A stretch of 64,000 nucleotides of DNA, from NCBI GenBank assembly GCA_029834535.1, contig JAQMWT010000102.1:1-64000 (forward strand), given 5' to 3'. The DNA comes from Chrysophaeum taylorii. Its lineage: Eukaryota > Sar > Pelagophyceae > Pelagomonadales > Pelagomonadaceae. A program made the translations under genes and the position numbers. This document shows positions 9,063 to 19,941 of the stretch, one piece after another. The notes under the pieces were generated by a model, which ran no database searches, was not told the DNA's origin, and saw only the letters and a program-made list of their open reading frames with translations. Numbering within the stretch: position 1 is the first letter of the stretch; every line of letters starts with the position of its first letter.

Positions 9063-10083
9063 CCCGAACCCTGCTGGATAATACTACAATCGTGTGGGGG
9101 AGTAGAGGCTCGATCGATGAGACGTGGGTTCCAGGAGCCCTCCTCGCAATCTCCTCTCACCTCTTCGCCCTGCGACGCCCAGTGGTGCCTCAGTGTAATT
9201 GAGCTTCGCGCACTCTTTTTTCTTATAATAGTGCCAACGCGCGCAGGCAAGAAGGATTAGCTAGCAGGACTACGGCTCCACAAGAAGAAGAAGAAGGGTC
9301 TGTGCGTGTCACGAATCGAAACGAAGAGCCGCATGGTGCCAGCAAGGTTAGAGGTGTTTATTTCGTTCTTTTATTCAACGATGGGGGAGTTACAGCGCAT
9401 TCGCGATCTTTTCATTCGGACCCATAGTTCGCTCTACCCACACATCCCGCGCACCAGTCACCTCTCGGCTCGCGAGAACGTGAGGTATGTGGGTATGAAC
9501 GACGCCTCTTGTGAGTCCTTGAATGGACAGCCAGTCTTCTGAATTGCCGCTAGGCTCACGTATGTGCGTCTAGCGCAATACGCATCGGCGAATGAAACCC
9601 CAGCGCGCTTCTGCCTCAATTCACGCTCTGCGTGTTGTTTGGAGAAGGACCAGAAGATCCATAACGCTCAGGAAAACGGGGCGAAGCACAACTCTCCATG
9701 AGGGGGCGTTCTGCGGAATAATATTACCAAGATCCGGAGGGGGCGTTCTGCGGAATAATATTACCAAGATCCGGACTTTGCCGGAAAGATATGTGGGGGG
9801 CGGCATAAATGTCAGTGGTGATGTCGCTCGTGTAGAAGCGTAGTAAGTTGCTGGCCCTCTTCCTCATCGAGTAGCTCCCTTGGGTTCCCCGTAATACAGC
9901 AGAGGGGTGTACTAGTATCGCGGGGAGCTCGTTATCCAACCGTGCGCCGGTTCTATCCATCTCACACGATTTATTCGAACAGACTCATATCATACTCATA
10001 CTCTACGGGTGTATCTGCGAGAGATCCACAAGTAGTGCCCAAAAATCTCCGCGCGAAACCAATCACGAGCTCGACTGAACCTG
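9063..10083. other. Gene-free stretch with a 37-bp tandem duplication
   Basis: No gene recognised. GGGGGCGTTCTGCGGAATAA and the 17 bases after it are duplicated head-to-tail (about 9702-9776, period 37). Confidence 0.5.
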
Positions 10084-10305
10084 TTAGTTGTAGTACAGCT
10101 CGAGGCCCATACCGTCATGGATCTCGTAGTCCTCGAGTGTGATGTGGTCCTTGAATATGGTATACCACTTTTGAATTCGAATCTTCTCCGGTCGAGTCCC
10201 CGACTGCGCTGCGACAAGCTTCTTTAGGTCCCCGATGGTGTCGTCCTCGTTACACTTGACGCGAATCTTCTTGCCGAGGCGGTCATTGCAGATCACCTCG
10301 ATCAT
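10084..10305 (-). CDS. UBL5: Ubiquitin-like protein 5 / HUB1
   Basis: 73 residues, exactly the length of UBL5/HUB1. It begins [20 protein letters not shown] and ends [11 protein letters not shown], including the characteristic C-terminal YY motif in place of the ubiquitin di-glycine. UBL5 binds its targets non-covalently; known roles are with the spliceosome (Snu66/HIND motif) and the mitochondrial stress response. I chose the Met at 10305 because it gives the conserved full-length protein. The frame stays open upstream to 10545, but that part runs into a short R2 repeat and has no similarity to the family. No intron is needed. Confidence 0.95.
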   Translation of the reverse strand: MIEVICNDRLGKKIRVKCNEDDTIGDLKKLVAAQSGTRPEKIRIQKWYTIFKDHITLEDYEIHDGMGLELYYN

Positions 10306-10395
10306 TGTCTTCAGACAGTCCCTAGGGGGAGTTCGAGCGGTCGGACTCGACGAACCCAAACGACCCTTACCCGCGGCATCATTATCACGAAAAAT

Positions 10396-10495
10396 TAGGG
10401 TTTGTAAAAGAGTTGACTGCGGAGGAACGAGCGCTAGGGTCCGAGGATGGATGACGTCATTCACAGTATCACCTAACACCCCCTCCTGCGCCTCG
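10396..10495 (+). repeat. Short, internally deleted R2 copy
   Basis: GGGTTTGTAAAAGAGTTGACTGC (a degenerate R2 left end) is joined within 40 bp to GGGTCCGAGGATGGATGACG and the bases after it, which form the right-hand end of the long R2 copy at 36.05 kb. This looks like a MITE-type deletion derivative lying about 90 bp upstream of UBL5. Confidence 0.6.
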
Positions 10496-11668
10496 TTAGG
10501 GCTGCCGGACTTGGCGCCAACAACATACATCAACGATGGCCTCAAACTGCGTCTCGAAAGACGTCGACTTCCCGGGCGGAAAGATCATTCTGTTCCGCGA
10601 GACCTTCGCACAAAACCCTCCGCACAAAACTACCGTGGACTTGAATCGAAGCTTGATGAACATGCCCATGATTCGGACGGATTTCATGCTTGATTCGCGG
10701 GTCGAGTGCTGGTTCGCGCCAGAGACTTGTTCGCGCCAAAAACTTGATGCGGCGGGCTAGCAAGTTTGGACAACAAACTGCGATACCCAGACCTCCTGTC
10801 CCGGCCACAAGGCTTTCATGCAGCACCCGTAGTGCCAACGCCTTGCGGTGCCTGACAGTGGCGTCATGAAAGCGGTGGCAAGTCACTGGCTAGATCATGG
10901 CTACCGGACAGACGCCGGTGCGTCTTATTCCGTGCCTCCTGCGCGCCCCATACTTCGTGGACTGGACGACACACGTCGGACGTCATTGGCACCTACGAGT
11001 TGTGCACCAAGAGCGCTGGAGCGCATGTGGGACCTTTTCGCATTTCGCGACAATTTCATGCGGTCGATCAACGCGGCCCTCGGTGGCCGCGCCTCGAAAT
11101 CGTTGAGAGGCAGAATTGTAATTACGTCGTGGGCAAGGTCAAGACGACTAGATGCTTCCTCAGATGCGCCTTGGAATCGTGCCGAAAAAGACACATTTGC
11201 ACGGCTGCATGTAGAGCGATTGCAGTCGGTGTAGTCCGGTTTGGCAAGTTGACGGCGCCATCAAATCGGCGACTGGCCACGACATGAAAAAGAGTGCGAA
11301 CGCCTCGTGGCGAGCGAACGCCTCGTGGCGTGCGAACGCCTCGCGACGCAGCTTGATGATCAGCAAGCAGCCACCATCCGGAGAGGGTGGCAATCACAAG
11401 GATTTAAAGAGGCACAAACAGGAAACTGTGCGAAATGGTGCTCCCTGAAGCACCGCGAGTCCCTTCTCCTTCTTGCATCCTCCGACTCCACGAGGCGAAG
11501 CCTATTGGCCCCGACTCTCAAACCAGTGGTAGTTTCATTCGTAGGCAGCTGTACGCAAATGAGCCGACAGACCAAGTTAAAACAATTAAGAAAGAGGAGA
11601 GCGACCCACGATTGCGACCACGTCATCTCACCGCCACACCCCGTAATGGTACTGTGCCGCTTATTTGG
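10496..11668. other. Gene-free stretch
   Basis: Several open frames overlap on both strands, but none shows a recognisable domain or consistent codon bias. It contains the 18-bp repeat at 11294-11347. Confidence 0.4.
11294..11347. repeat. 18-bp direct repeat, three copies
   Basis: GTGCGAACGCCTCGTGGC is repeated three times with one or two changes per copy. Confidence 0.8.
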
Positions 11669-12703
11669 CTAGTATGGGAAAGCCGGGGGCGCGGGCAGAT
11701 TGGTGGCCGCGCGAGGGGCGAGGCCCGCACGCCGATCGGCAAGTTCATCGGCCAGACCGGCAAGCATAACCGACAGCGCATCGTCGACGGAGTACGCGGA
11801 GCCCGAGGGCCGCCAGAGCTGGAGGACGACGCCGAGGGTTAGGACGACGGCGGCGGCCATGAGGGCAAAAATGCCGGCTTCGACGACGAGGACGCCATTT
11901 CCGTCGGTCTGGGCGGCGCCGGCGGAAAGCAAAGGAAAGGCAGAGAGTTCGAAGGCGGCGAGAACGAAGAGGAGCGCGAAGTGGAGGGGCGGGAGCTTGC
12001 GCTGGACGGCGCCGAGGCGCTGTCCGCGCGCCTGCCTGAGCCACTTGACGGTGTCGTAAACGACCGAGGGCGTGCCAACGCTCGTCATCCACATGATCTG
12101 TTCGAGGGGGTCGTCCTTGGGTTTCGACGACAGCACGACTGCCGGGGGGAGGTCGACGCGGCGGAGGTCGCGCTCGACGTAGCGCTCGATGTTGTCTAAG
12201 ACAGCGTCGTAGTACGGCCGGCCTCTGCAGACGAGGCTAATCTGCTCGAGGAGGGCTTTCGCGACCGAAATTTCTTCGAAGAAGGCCATGTAGATCATGA
12301 CCTGCTGCTGGTAACAGAACGAGTACGTATTTCCAATCAAGAGGGAGAACAAGATGCCGATCACCCCTAGAAAGTTTTGAAGAAACTGTCCCTGGTCATT
12401 CGAGAGGATGTAGAGCGCCTCGAGGCCGAAAATCGACCGCAGACCGCGGGCGAGGGGACCGAACGACAGGTACGAAAAGATTCCCGCCGCGATCGCCGGC
12501 ACGAGCAGCACGGTCGACGTCCTGACAATGCGATTCGTCGCGACGCGCCGGGCCGACGCCTCGCTCTGCGGGGACTGGATGTGCAACGGATGCTCAGCAA
12601 CGGCGTGGTGGACACGCTGGGTCGGTCGTCGCATGGGCGAAACCCACGCGCTCGCGCTCTGCAGCGCGCAGAGCAGCAAGAGGCGTCGCGACATCAACTT
12701 CAC
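11669..12703 (-). CDS. Plastid-targeted DUF4239 (bestrophin-like) membrane protein
   Basis: 344 residues. The N-terminus is a signal peptide (LLLLCALQSASA) followed by WVSPMRR, i.e. an ASAW-type cleavage site and basic transit sequence, the usual bipartite signal for heterokont plastids. Hydrophobic spans lie near 65-81, 110-128, 243-265 and 274-298. The order, two spans, a long soluble loop rich in charged residues and two more spans, matches DUF4239. SNDQGQFLQNFLGVIGILF and GNTYSFCYQQQ are family-like. The function of DUF4239 is not firmly known; a bestrophin-like anion channel in the envelope or thylakoid is the working idea. Confidence 0.7.
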   Translation of the reverse strand: MKLMSRRLLLLCALQSASAWVSPMRRPTQRVHHAVAEHPLHIQSPQSEASARRVATNRIVRTSTVLLVPAIAAGIFSYLSFGPLARGLRSIFGLEALYILSNDQGQFLQNFLGVIGILFSLLIGNTYSFCYQQQVMIYMAFFEEISVAKALLEQISLVCRGRPYYDAVLDNIERYVERDLRRVDLPPAVVLSSKPKDDPLEQIMWMTSVGTPSVVYDTVKWLRQARGQRLGAVQRKLPPLHFALLFVLAAFELSAFPLLSAGAAQTDGNGVLVVEAGIFALMAAAVVLTLGVVLQLWRPSGSAYSVDDALSVMLAGLADELADRRAGLAPRAATNLPAPPAFPY

Positions 12704-12708
12704 TATGA

Positions 12709-13075
12709 GGGTTTTTAAAGGTCGAGTGAGGCGTGGGTGCTCGAGGGTTTTGTTTCGTTGTGTGGTGTGTGTCCGGCATCCTCGTGCTCTGCGTTGGATA
12801 TCAGCGAGTCAGTCAGGGTAAGCGGACTACCCCCTTTTCTTTCTTGTCGTCGCAGCGGGGCAGGCGAAGAGAGGACGGGCCTCGCACGTAGGTCGTACGC
12901 ATGCTGCCGCCGGACGTAAGTGCGACGAAGTGTGACGTCCTTCTGGGCGCACGTGGGGTGGGTGGGGCTGCCCGAGGCGGCGACATGGCTGAGGGCGGTG
13001 AGGGCACAGCGCGCCCGGCCCAATGCGCTGGCGATCCCCACTCGCGGTAGATGCGGCGAACTTAGGCCTCCTTGG
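12709..13075 (+). repeat. R2 dispersed repeat copy
   Basis: It begins with a degenerate end (TTTTTAAAGGTCGAGTGAGG, 12713) and contains the body GGCGAAGAGAGGACGGGCC through GGTAGATGCGGCGAACTTAGG (12855-13066). It lies directly upstream of the DUF4239 gene start and may contribute to its 5' region. Confidence 0.75.
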
Positions 13076-13807
13076 CCTCACTACGAGGGTTTCAAGAGTC
13101 AACTGGGGGTGCGAGCAGGCGTGAGGAACCTGGTGTTAAGTGGGCTTAGGAGTGGTGCGAACGGGAGCGGGGGCACAACGAGGATTTCGAAACAGCCGGG
13201 AGCTTCGTTCAAAAGGCTCGAATTTAACGTCTACCTTAAACCGGACTCACCGCGAGGGTGAAAGTAAGAAGCGCACTGGCCAAGACGCAAGTATTGCCGG
13301 CGAATCCATCGATATGACTGCCGGGATGTTTGACTTAAAAGAGCCCTCAAAACACGCCCTTTGTAGCTAGACTTGAGTTGCCTTGGACCGCGATTCGTAG
13401 CCGCTTCAATGAGAGGGAAGTTGTGGGTCCTAGGAACGCGGTGACGACCACAATATGCTCGTCGCTTTGTGGATCACACCTCGCCCACTAAACTGCTCCC
13501 ATCTTAGCTGTCCTCACCCTTCTTCTCCTGCTCCCCCCCTTTCTCCCTCTTGGCTCCCTGCTCCTACCGTCCCTCTTTGCGCTTTCTTGCTTCTTCTTAT
13601 TCGCCGCCTCTCGAGAATATACTTCTTGTTTTCTTCATCCGCGCCCATCATCCTTTCTCGAGCCTTGGGGAGTTAGTTGCTTACCATAATAACAATAGCT
13701 TACCGAACCATTTCCGTCTCTTCTTCACTACGAGGTTTTGTAGAATTTATACAGTTCTACTGTTCAATCATACACTTGAGAGAGGAAACTGGCCTAGAAG
13801 GAACGGG
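13076..13807. other. Gene-free stretch
   Basis: No gene recognised. A pyrimidine-rich block at 13500-13640 is low-complexity. It is downstream of the ferredoxin-like gene and probably includes its 3' UTR. Confidence 0.4.
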
Positions 13808-14509
13808 TCACCAGACACGCTCCCAGGGGGCAAGGCCTGCGACGATGGCCGAGTTGAAGTCGTCCGAGTCAGGGACATTCGGGTCGTCGGGGAAGATGTC
13901 GTCGCTCCACGCCGCCAAAAACGTCACCTCGTCATCGTCATCGTCGTCGTTGGCGGCTTTGAACGGTTCGCGTGGCTGCTCGACCGGATTCCTTCGCGCT
14001 TGGCTTGCGAAAGAGGGCAAGGGCTCGTAGGTGGTCCACTCATCCGGCTTGCTGAAATCGTCTTTCCTGCGGACAGAGTCTTCGCCCATCCCATTGCGGA
14101 TGTTGCGCTTGTAATCCGGGACAAACTCGTCTTCCCAGCCATCGGAGAAACGCGACATCGAAGACGCGAGGATTTTGTCCTCTTTGCTGCTCATGCGGTA
14201 GACATCGACGACGAGCTCTCCGCCATTCTCTGGCTGCGCGAGCTTTGTGTTACACGCGGTTATTGTCACGGGCCCGGTTGACTCGACGACGTCGCAGAGG
14301 CACGACCGGCACAGCCCGTTCCGGCACGCGCGCGGTACCCTGACGCCAGCGGCGTCGCCGACGTTGATCAGGATGTCTCCAGCCGAGGCTTTGGCGATGA
14401 CGTCCTTGCCGTCAGGGGTGTTGACAAAGCGGACACGAATCTCGCTCGGCGCTGACAGCGCCGTCACCGTGGCAACCACGACGCACATCCTGCGCGACAT
14501 TTTCTTCAC
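13808..14509 (-). CDS. Plant-type 2Fe-2S ferredoxin-domain protein with long acidic C-terminal extension
   Basis: 233 residues. After a short signal-like N-terminus (MKKMSRRMCVVVATVTALSA) comes a beta-grasp domain. ACRNGLCRSCLCDVVE carries the C-x4-C-x2-C cluster motif and TITAC supplies the fourth ligand, as in plant and cyanobacterial ferredoxins. The presumed role is one-electron transfer, probably in the plastid given the ALSAPS cleavage-like site. The C-terminal about 115 residues are extra: a charged region with a run of aspartates and WSDDIFPDDP, of no known family. Plain ferredoxins end at about 97 residues, so this is an extended variant. The partner is unknown. Confidence 0.75.
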   Translation of the reverse strand: MKKMSRRMCVVVATVTALSAPSEIRVRFVNTPDGKDVIAKASAGDILINVGDAAGVRVPRACRNGLCRSCLCDVVESTGPVTITACNTKLAQPENGGELVVDVYRMSSKEDKILASSMSRFSDGWEDEFVPDYKRNIRNGMGEDSVRRKDDFSKPDEWTTYEPLPSFASQARRNPVEQPREPFKAANDDDDDDEVTFLAAWSDDIFPDDPNVPDSDDFNSAIVAGLAPWERVW

Positions 14510-14897
14510 CAGTACGCCTCCTCTCGCGAAGATGAGGGCCGCCGCCTTCTTCCTTGCTTTCTACAACATTGGTTTCCGAGTCCGTTCCAGGGAAACGCGG
14601 AGTTTCGTTGGCATATACCCCGTTTGGTACAAACGGACATCATCTCAAAAAAAGTTGTGCCGTAACATTACCCTCCTCACTACACTCCACACGATGGCTG
14701 CCAGCTCCCACAAAACGGCCGTACGTCGTTCAAATTCGAGACGTGCATCCGCAGCAGACTGTTGGGGGCCGCAGTGCTGCGCGACAACGCCGTGTTGATC
14801 GACGTGCTCGGACTTGGAGCACCCAGGGACGTCATGAACTAGGGGGGGAGCGCTAAGAGGGCGGTACGCGCCCACGTGGTACATCACCATTGTCGAC

Positions 14898-15425
14898 TTG
14901 GAGATCTGGAATCAGAATAAGATGATCTCCTCTCTCGCCGTATGGCGCGTCACCGGATCCAACCACTTTCCCGAGATCGCTCCCATCGCCAAGCGCCGCA
15001 AAATGCTCTCCATCCTGTCTGCTGACGTCGAGCGCGCCTGCAAGGCCCACAAGGTCATCCACACCAAGGCCCGCTCCTGCACCTATACCTACACGGTCCA
15101 CATGCTTCTCTTTACGTACATCATCCTCCGCCTCATCAACACGTGCAATGTCGATATCGGCAACTTCCTCCTGCAACGTGTTGCTGGCGAGGACGACCGC
15201 GCCACCGCCGAAGAAGAAGACAACGACGTCGAGATCGTGGACGAACCTGCCGCCACCCCTGCCGACGACGACGATGCCGCCGTCTGGAATAAACAAGAAG
15301 AGGCAAGTAAGATTCGCAAGCTCACCACCACCAAGCTCGACACCACCAGCCCCGCTCTGTGCAACACCTGCGCCCTTCTCGCTCCTATGCCTGCCCTTAC
15401 ACGTTCCCTCCGTATGGCTCTTTGA
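14898..15425 (+). CDS. Hypothetical protein, unrecognised
   Basis: 175-residue frame with GC-rich third positions. It has a basic N-terminal half (IAKRRKMLSILSADVERACK), a hydrophobic segment (VHMLLFTYIILRLINT, about 67-82) and an acidic Asp/Glu tail. No family is recognised. The frame is open further upstream on the same strand, so the real start may be earlier or there may be an upstream exon. A comparably long minus-strand frame exists, so coding on this strand is only favoured, not certain. It could also be a decayed transposon segment. Confidence 0.35.
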   Translation: MEIWNQNKMISSLAVWRVTGSNHFPEIAPIAKRRKMLSILSADVERACKAHKVIHTKARSCTYTYTVHMLLFTYIILRLINTCNVDIGNFLLQRVAGEDDRATAEEEDNDVEIVDEPAATPADDDDAAVWNKQEEASKIRKLTTTKLDTTSPALCNTCALLAPMPALTRSLRMAL

Positions 15426-15777
15426 GTCTGATGGGTGTGCTTTTTCTTCCTCTGCTACCATCCATTCTGGCCCTTCGAGCCTCGGAATCGCAGAATTGCA
15501 ATATTTGTAATAATCCATGCGATGTGGCTAGACGCGGGGAGCGAGGCGCGTGGCGAGAGGTCGCGGGGCGGGGGCTGCGCCGGGTGAGCACCTGGGGCCG
15601 GGCGCGCGTAGTCAGGGCGTGGACTCGCGACTAACGAGCGGCCCGCACGAGCGAGCGAAAGCGGGGGAACGGCAGGCATCAGCGGCGCCGACTGTGTCCA
15701 GGGGTGTGATGAAAATAGGGGGGTAAGCTGACGTGGCGGTGGAAATCACAAATCTCCCGGGAGTTCGTCATGTAATA

Positions 15778-16050
15778 CCTAACTAACTGGCTAACTATAG
15801 TCCAGCCCAGTGCAAGGGGCGTAGGCTAATCTCAGCGTCGTGGCGCGCAGGATAAGGTTTACTGGGTTTGCAGATGAGGGGCGCCGAAAGGTGATTCGGC
15901 GGGGAGTGATCATTAGGCTTGTCGCCATGCGACGCGGAGACCGCGATATGGCTGACTCAACTAATAACTCGTCGATAACGCTCTGTATGCGCCCCCCCAC
16001 CACACCCCGCCCCACTGCGAACGTTCCGGCTACCAACCGGCCCGCATATA
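15778..16050 (-). repeat. R1 SINE-like repeat, type B, 5'-truncated
   Basis: Minus-strand copy ending in TAGTTAGCCAGTTAGTTAG, with the type B hairpin region GCCCCTTGCACTGGGCTGG. The body matches the copies at 5.4, 22.9 and 63.8 kb up to GGTAGCCGGAACGTTCGC. Confidence 0.85.
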
Positions 16051-16674
16051 ATAACCGGTTTCCCTCGGTTTTCACTTTCCCGGTTAACAACCGTCACGGC
16101 ACGGTACTCTTCACCGCCCTGCCGTCTTCTGCAAACGGCCTGTGACTCCGTTTTCTTGCCTCGTCCCCGCTAACCCAGCTCCTCTAGCGCCTCGCTCAAC
16201 GCACTCATCCCCCCCCCCCTTCCGCGACTATCCTGCCCTTACTTTTAGAGTTTTCTCACTCACCCTCTTCACCCCATTTTCGTTTTCCTTTCAAAGGGGG
16301 ATCATGCGCTGTAGTATCGCGGGGCGGGGCGGAATACAATATAAGGAACTTACGCTAGACAAAAGAGAACCTATGTAGACGTCAGGGAAGGAAGCCTAAG
16401 GTAGCGAAATCGTCGATGCGAACGAATGAGAGCGCCGAAGATGGCAACGAGAAGATGAGACAGAGGAACAGAACTTTTTCGACACTGAGAAGACGAGAGG
16501 TCGTTGATCTACGTTCGTTTCACAGCCATTCTCTTGGAGAGTTCCGCTAAATTCTTTTCCTTACCCCTGAGGAATCCAAGCCAATTAGCCAACTCACAGC
16601 AATAGTACTAAAGAGTTTAACCAGCTCGCGGTCGAAAAAAAAACCCACGATGGCACAGTGAGACAGGCGGACGG
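16051..16674. other. Gene-free stretch upstream of FAM135 gene
   Basis: No coding frame recognised. It presumably contains the promoter and 5' UTR of the FAM135-like gene. Confidence 0.4.
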
Positions 16675-19240
16675 ATGGCGAATTGCCACGGCACGCTCGA
16701 CGTTGTCGTGCACTTTCACCGTTTTCGAAATGTCGATCTCTTCTCTCGCGGGTAAGTGTTTGTTGGAGCAACAGTTTTGAGCGGCGGCGCGTAGGATCTA
16801 CATGGTGCGCGTGTCGGCACAGACCATGTCGTCCAAGCAAGTAGGGATCCCGTACTCGTATTATTCCAAGCCAAGTACGCTGTCGACGTTCGTGCGGAAT
16901 CAGGAGATTCCGTGCGCGCATGCAGCCACGCTTCCGGCGGCACAGATCGTGAACGAGACGAGCGAGTTTTCGACTCGCGCGTTTGTTATTAAGTACCGCG
17001 ACGAGCGCCTCGACCTCAACGAGGGCTGCCAGTTCCAGCTGCTGTTAGAGTCGCGAGCCGAGCCGCGTGACGATAGCGACGAGGTTCTCGAGTCGCATCG
17101 GCTCGTCTTTGAACGAGGGGAGCCAGTATCCCTGCAAATCGATTTGCTCATGGCAGAGCTTGAAAAGCCACCCGATGAACGCGGGAACGCCGTCGCCGCC
17201 GAGAAGCCCAGCGCCTCGCCGGTGTTCACGCGCATTGCGTCGCAGACCCTCTGCGTCGTGTGCGACCCGGCGTCCCAGCAGCTTCACGCGTACTACCCCG
17301 TGACCTTTTCCGCCATGCACTTCTGCCAACTCGACATGACGGTACACACGGCGCTCATTAACCTCAAGTTCCGGAAGCGCGCCTACAGCCGTCCCGAGGC
17401 CGACAACTCCAAGAATGGTAAGAACGGCAAGGCGCCCGCGGGGAGCGCCGGCAGCGCTGCAAGCTCGGGGGTGATGCGGTCGGCATCGAGCTTGATGTCG
17501 AGCATGAGCGTTGGCCCACAAAAACCCGTCCAGCAATTCCACCAGCTCTTGTTTCCTGACCACGACGAGGACCAGGCGGTAGACCCTGACCGAGCACGGG
17601 CAATCCATCACGCCTATCTCCAACCTATGCTCCAGTCGCTCGGCGCGACCGCGGCAGCGTTGCGAAACATGTGCACCGACGGCGGCGGCGACGATGGCCA
17701 CGACACCTCGGTCCCGTCGTCGCGTGCCGTCGCCGGCGTCATGGCGCTCATAAAGAAACCCTACCTTGAGGGGAGCCCCTTCAACGGTATTGGGTTTGGC
17801 GGCGGTCGCCAAGCTAAGCCCACCCAAAAGGAGTCGGACGAGACGCTCACGCCGGACAAAGTCGCCAATTGCATCGAGGCCGACATCAAGCTCGTCGCCC
17901 GACGGCTCTTTTTGTTGTGGGGCCGGTTCGTCGCGATGCTTCCGCAGGAGCAGCCGAACAGTCACTCCGGACGCGGGATTTCGTCTGGCAGCCCGTCGGT
18001 CGTGGGGCGGCTCCAACGAACGTGGTTGAGCGCGCAGCGACGGTGGTGGGGTTCGCGCCTGCGAAATCACCACGTCCGCGTGCAGAAGATCCTCCAACCA
18101 CGGGAAACCGACGAACTCGACGTCGATTTTCAGGACCTTCGTTCGTCTCGCGGTAATGCGGGAGATGGACCCAAAATGATGCTGTCTATCTACGACCACA
18201 CGATGCTCAAGGACCCTAAATTATTGCCGGTGTGCGCTTCGCACATTTACATCCGCCGCGACCAGCCAGTTCCTCCAGGCGAGAACAATGTTGTCGAGAC
18301 CCCCGTCTCATCGTCGGCGAGCTCCAACGGCTTCCCCGTGTTCACGGGCCCCGCCACTCCTGGCATCCCGGCGTTCGATGACGCGCCTTCCTACCGTGGC
18401 CCCCACCTCATCGTCATGCAGCACGGCTGGTATGCGTCGTCGTTCGACATGCGACTCCTGCGCGCGTACGCGCTTCTACTTTTTCCCCGCGCCATCGTGC
18501 TCTCTCCCCAGTCGAACGAGGATAACACCGGCGGCTCGATGGGGCCCATGGGCCAACGTCTCGCTCACGAGGTCCACAACTTTATCAAACATCGGTGTGG
18601 CGACATTGCAGACCCCGACCCAGACATGGGCAGAATATCATTCATCGGCCACTCGGCAGGATCGATGATCGTCCGAACGGCGCTTACCTCGCCAATCTTC
18701 AAGCCCTATCTCCCCAAACTCCATGCTTTCGTCAGCTTGTCTTCTTCCCATTGCGGAAACATGTTTGTCCCCTCGACCATTATCTCGGGTGGCATGTGGG
18801 CACTCCAGCACCTTCACCAGTCGCAATTCATGAACGAACTCCAACTCATTGACGCCGACGACATGCAGGACTCATTCATGTACAAGCTTTCCCAGTCCAA
18901 GGGCTTCGAGTACTTCCGATACGTTGTCCTCGTCGGCTCGACGCAGGATTGTTACGTCCCCATGCACACAGCGCACGCGACCATCCCCCGGCCGGCTGAG
19001 ACGGATAAAAAAGGCGACGGTAGCGCCTACATGCAGATGGCCGCCAACCTCATGAAACCAATCACGCAGAAGACCCCCAACGACCCGAAACAGACCACCG
19101 TGATTCGTATCACGCTGGATCACAAATTTACGCAGACGAATCTCGACACCGTCATCGGCCGCGCTGCCCACCTTGCTTATATCGACTCGTCTTCTGCCGT
19201 CTGTCTCGTTCTCTTCTCGCTCTATAACCTCCTCAAGTAG
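16675..19240 (+). CDS. FAM135-family serine esterase/lipase-like protein, two exons
   Basis: Exons 16675-16751 and 16795-19240, split by a 43-bp GT-AG intron (GTAAGT ... GCGTAG), give 840 residues. I included the first exon because it supplies VHFHRFRNVDLFSRG, the conserved FAM135 N-terminus, joined in frame to IYMVRVSAQ. The N-terminal DUF3657-like domain is followed by a low-complexity middle. The C-terminal DUF676 alpha/beta-hydrolase domain has the oxyanion-side HGWYASSFDMR, nucleophile elbow GHSAGS (Ser about 646), and candidate Asp (GSTQDCYVP, about 744) and His (LDHKFTQ, about 802). All three triad residues seem present. The substrate is unknown; the family is presumed to act on lipids or esters in the cytosol. 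Confidence 0.88.
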
Positions 19241-19941
19241 CCTTGCGCACGCGGCGCGAGGCGTCGGTTCGTCTGCAACCAAACAAGAGGCTTGTGCGCT
19301 GTGACAACAACTCTGTTCCGGCGCACGGGCCAGTGGTGCTGCTGCCAATTCACCTGTCTTCTCTTTTGTCCCCATGTCCTCCTCACCCTTATTCTTCTCT
19401 TTTTCCTCGTCGTCTCTCTAGCTCCAGTATCGCTCTCAGTCGCTGGGCGGCTCTCACACTTTTTGGATGCAAAAATCCGGGGGATGTGATGACGACGATT
19501 CGCCGATTCGGGGCTGCGGAGGGACGGTGTTAGGCAGTCCTCTCCGGCGGTAAATAAACCGAGCCTAGCGAAGTCCGAGTCAAGAAAATAGCTATCGCGA
19601 GTAGTACCGAGCCGCCGTCGCTGTACATGCCCTGGGTGCACGTGGCTGCGGGGTTCTTGCCCGCAAAGACAAGTCTGGGTTGCTCTCGTTGTTCTCGCTC
19701 GTGCTTAGGGCGTATCGGCTCCTCCCGGCACGCGCTGCTCTTCCCATATTTTTGCGGGAAGGGGGAGTGTGGAACAGCGAGGAGCCAGAAGTACCTTTTC
19801 TAAGCTATCGAGCACACTTCGGCTGCCAAGCGAGTTCGCGATGATGTCAACTATCGGAGCTCCCCTTCCTTTTCGCGCTGCCCCAATATCGAGTGGTGTT
19901 GAATTATAGCCTAGACCTGAATATTTCTGAGGCTGGTGGTG
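19241..19941. other. Gene-free stretch between FAM135 and selenoprotein genes
   Basis: It should hold the FAM135 3' UTR and the promoter of the next gene. No further feature seen. Confidence 0.4.

Noticed and set aside
14853-15518. 221-residue minus-strand frame
   Set aside because: Gly/Val-rich low-complexity translation typical of an antisense shadow; the plus-strand frame reads more like protein.
17045-18199. 384-residue minus-strand frame
   Set aside because: Antisense to the FAM135 coding exon.
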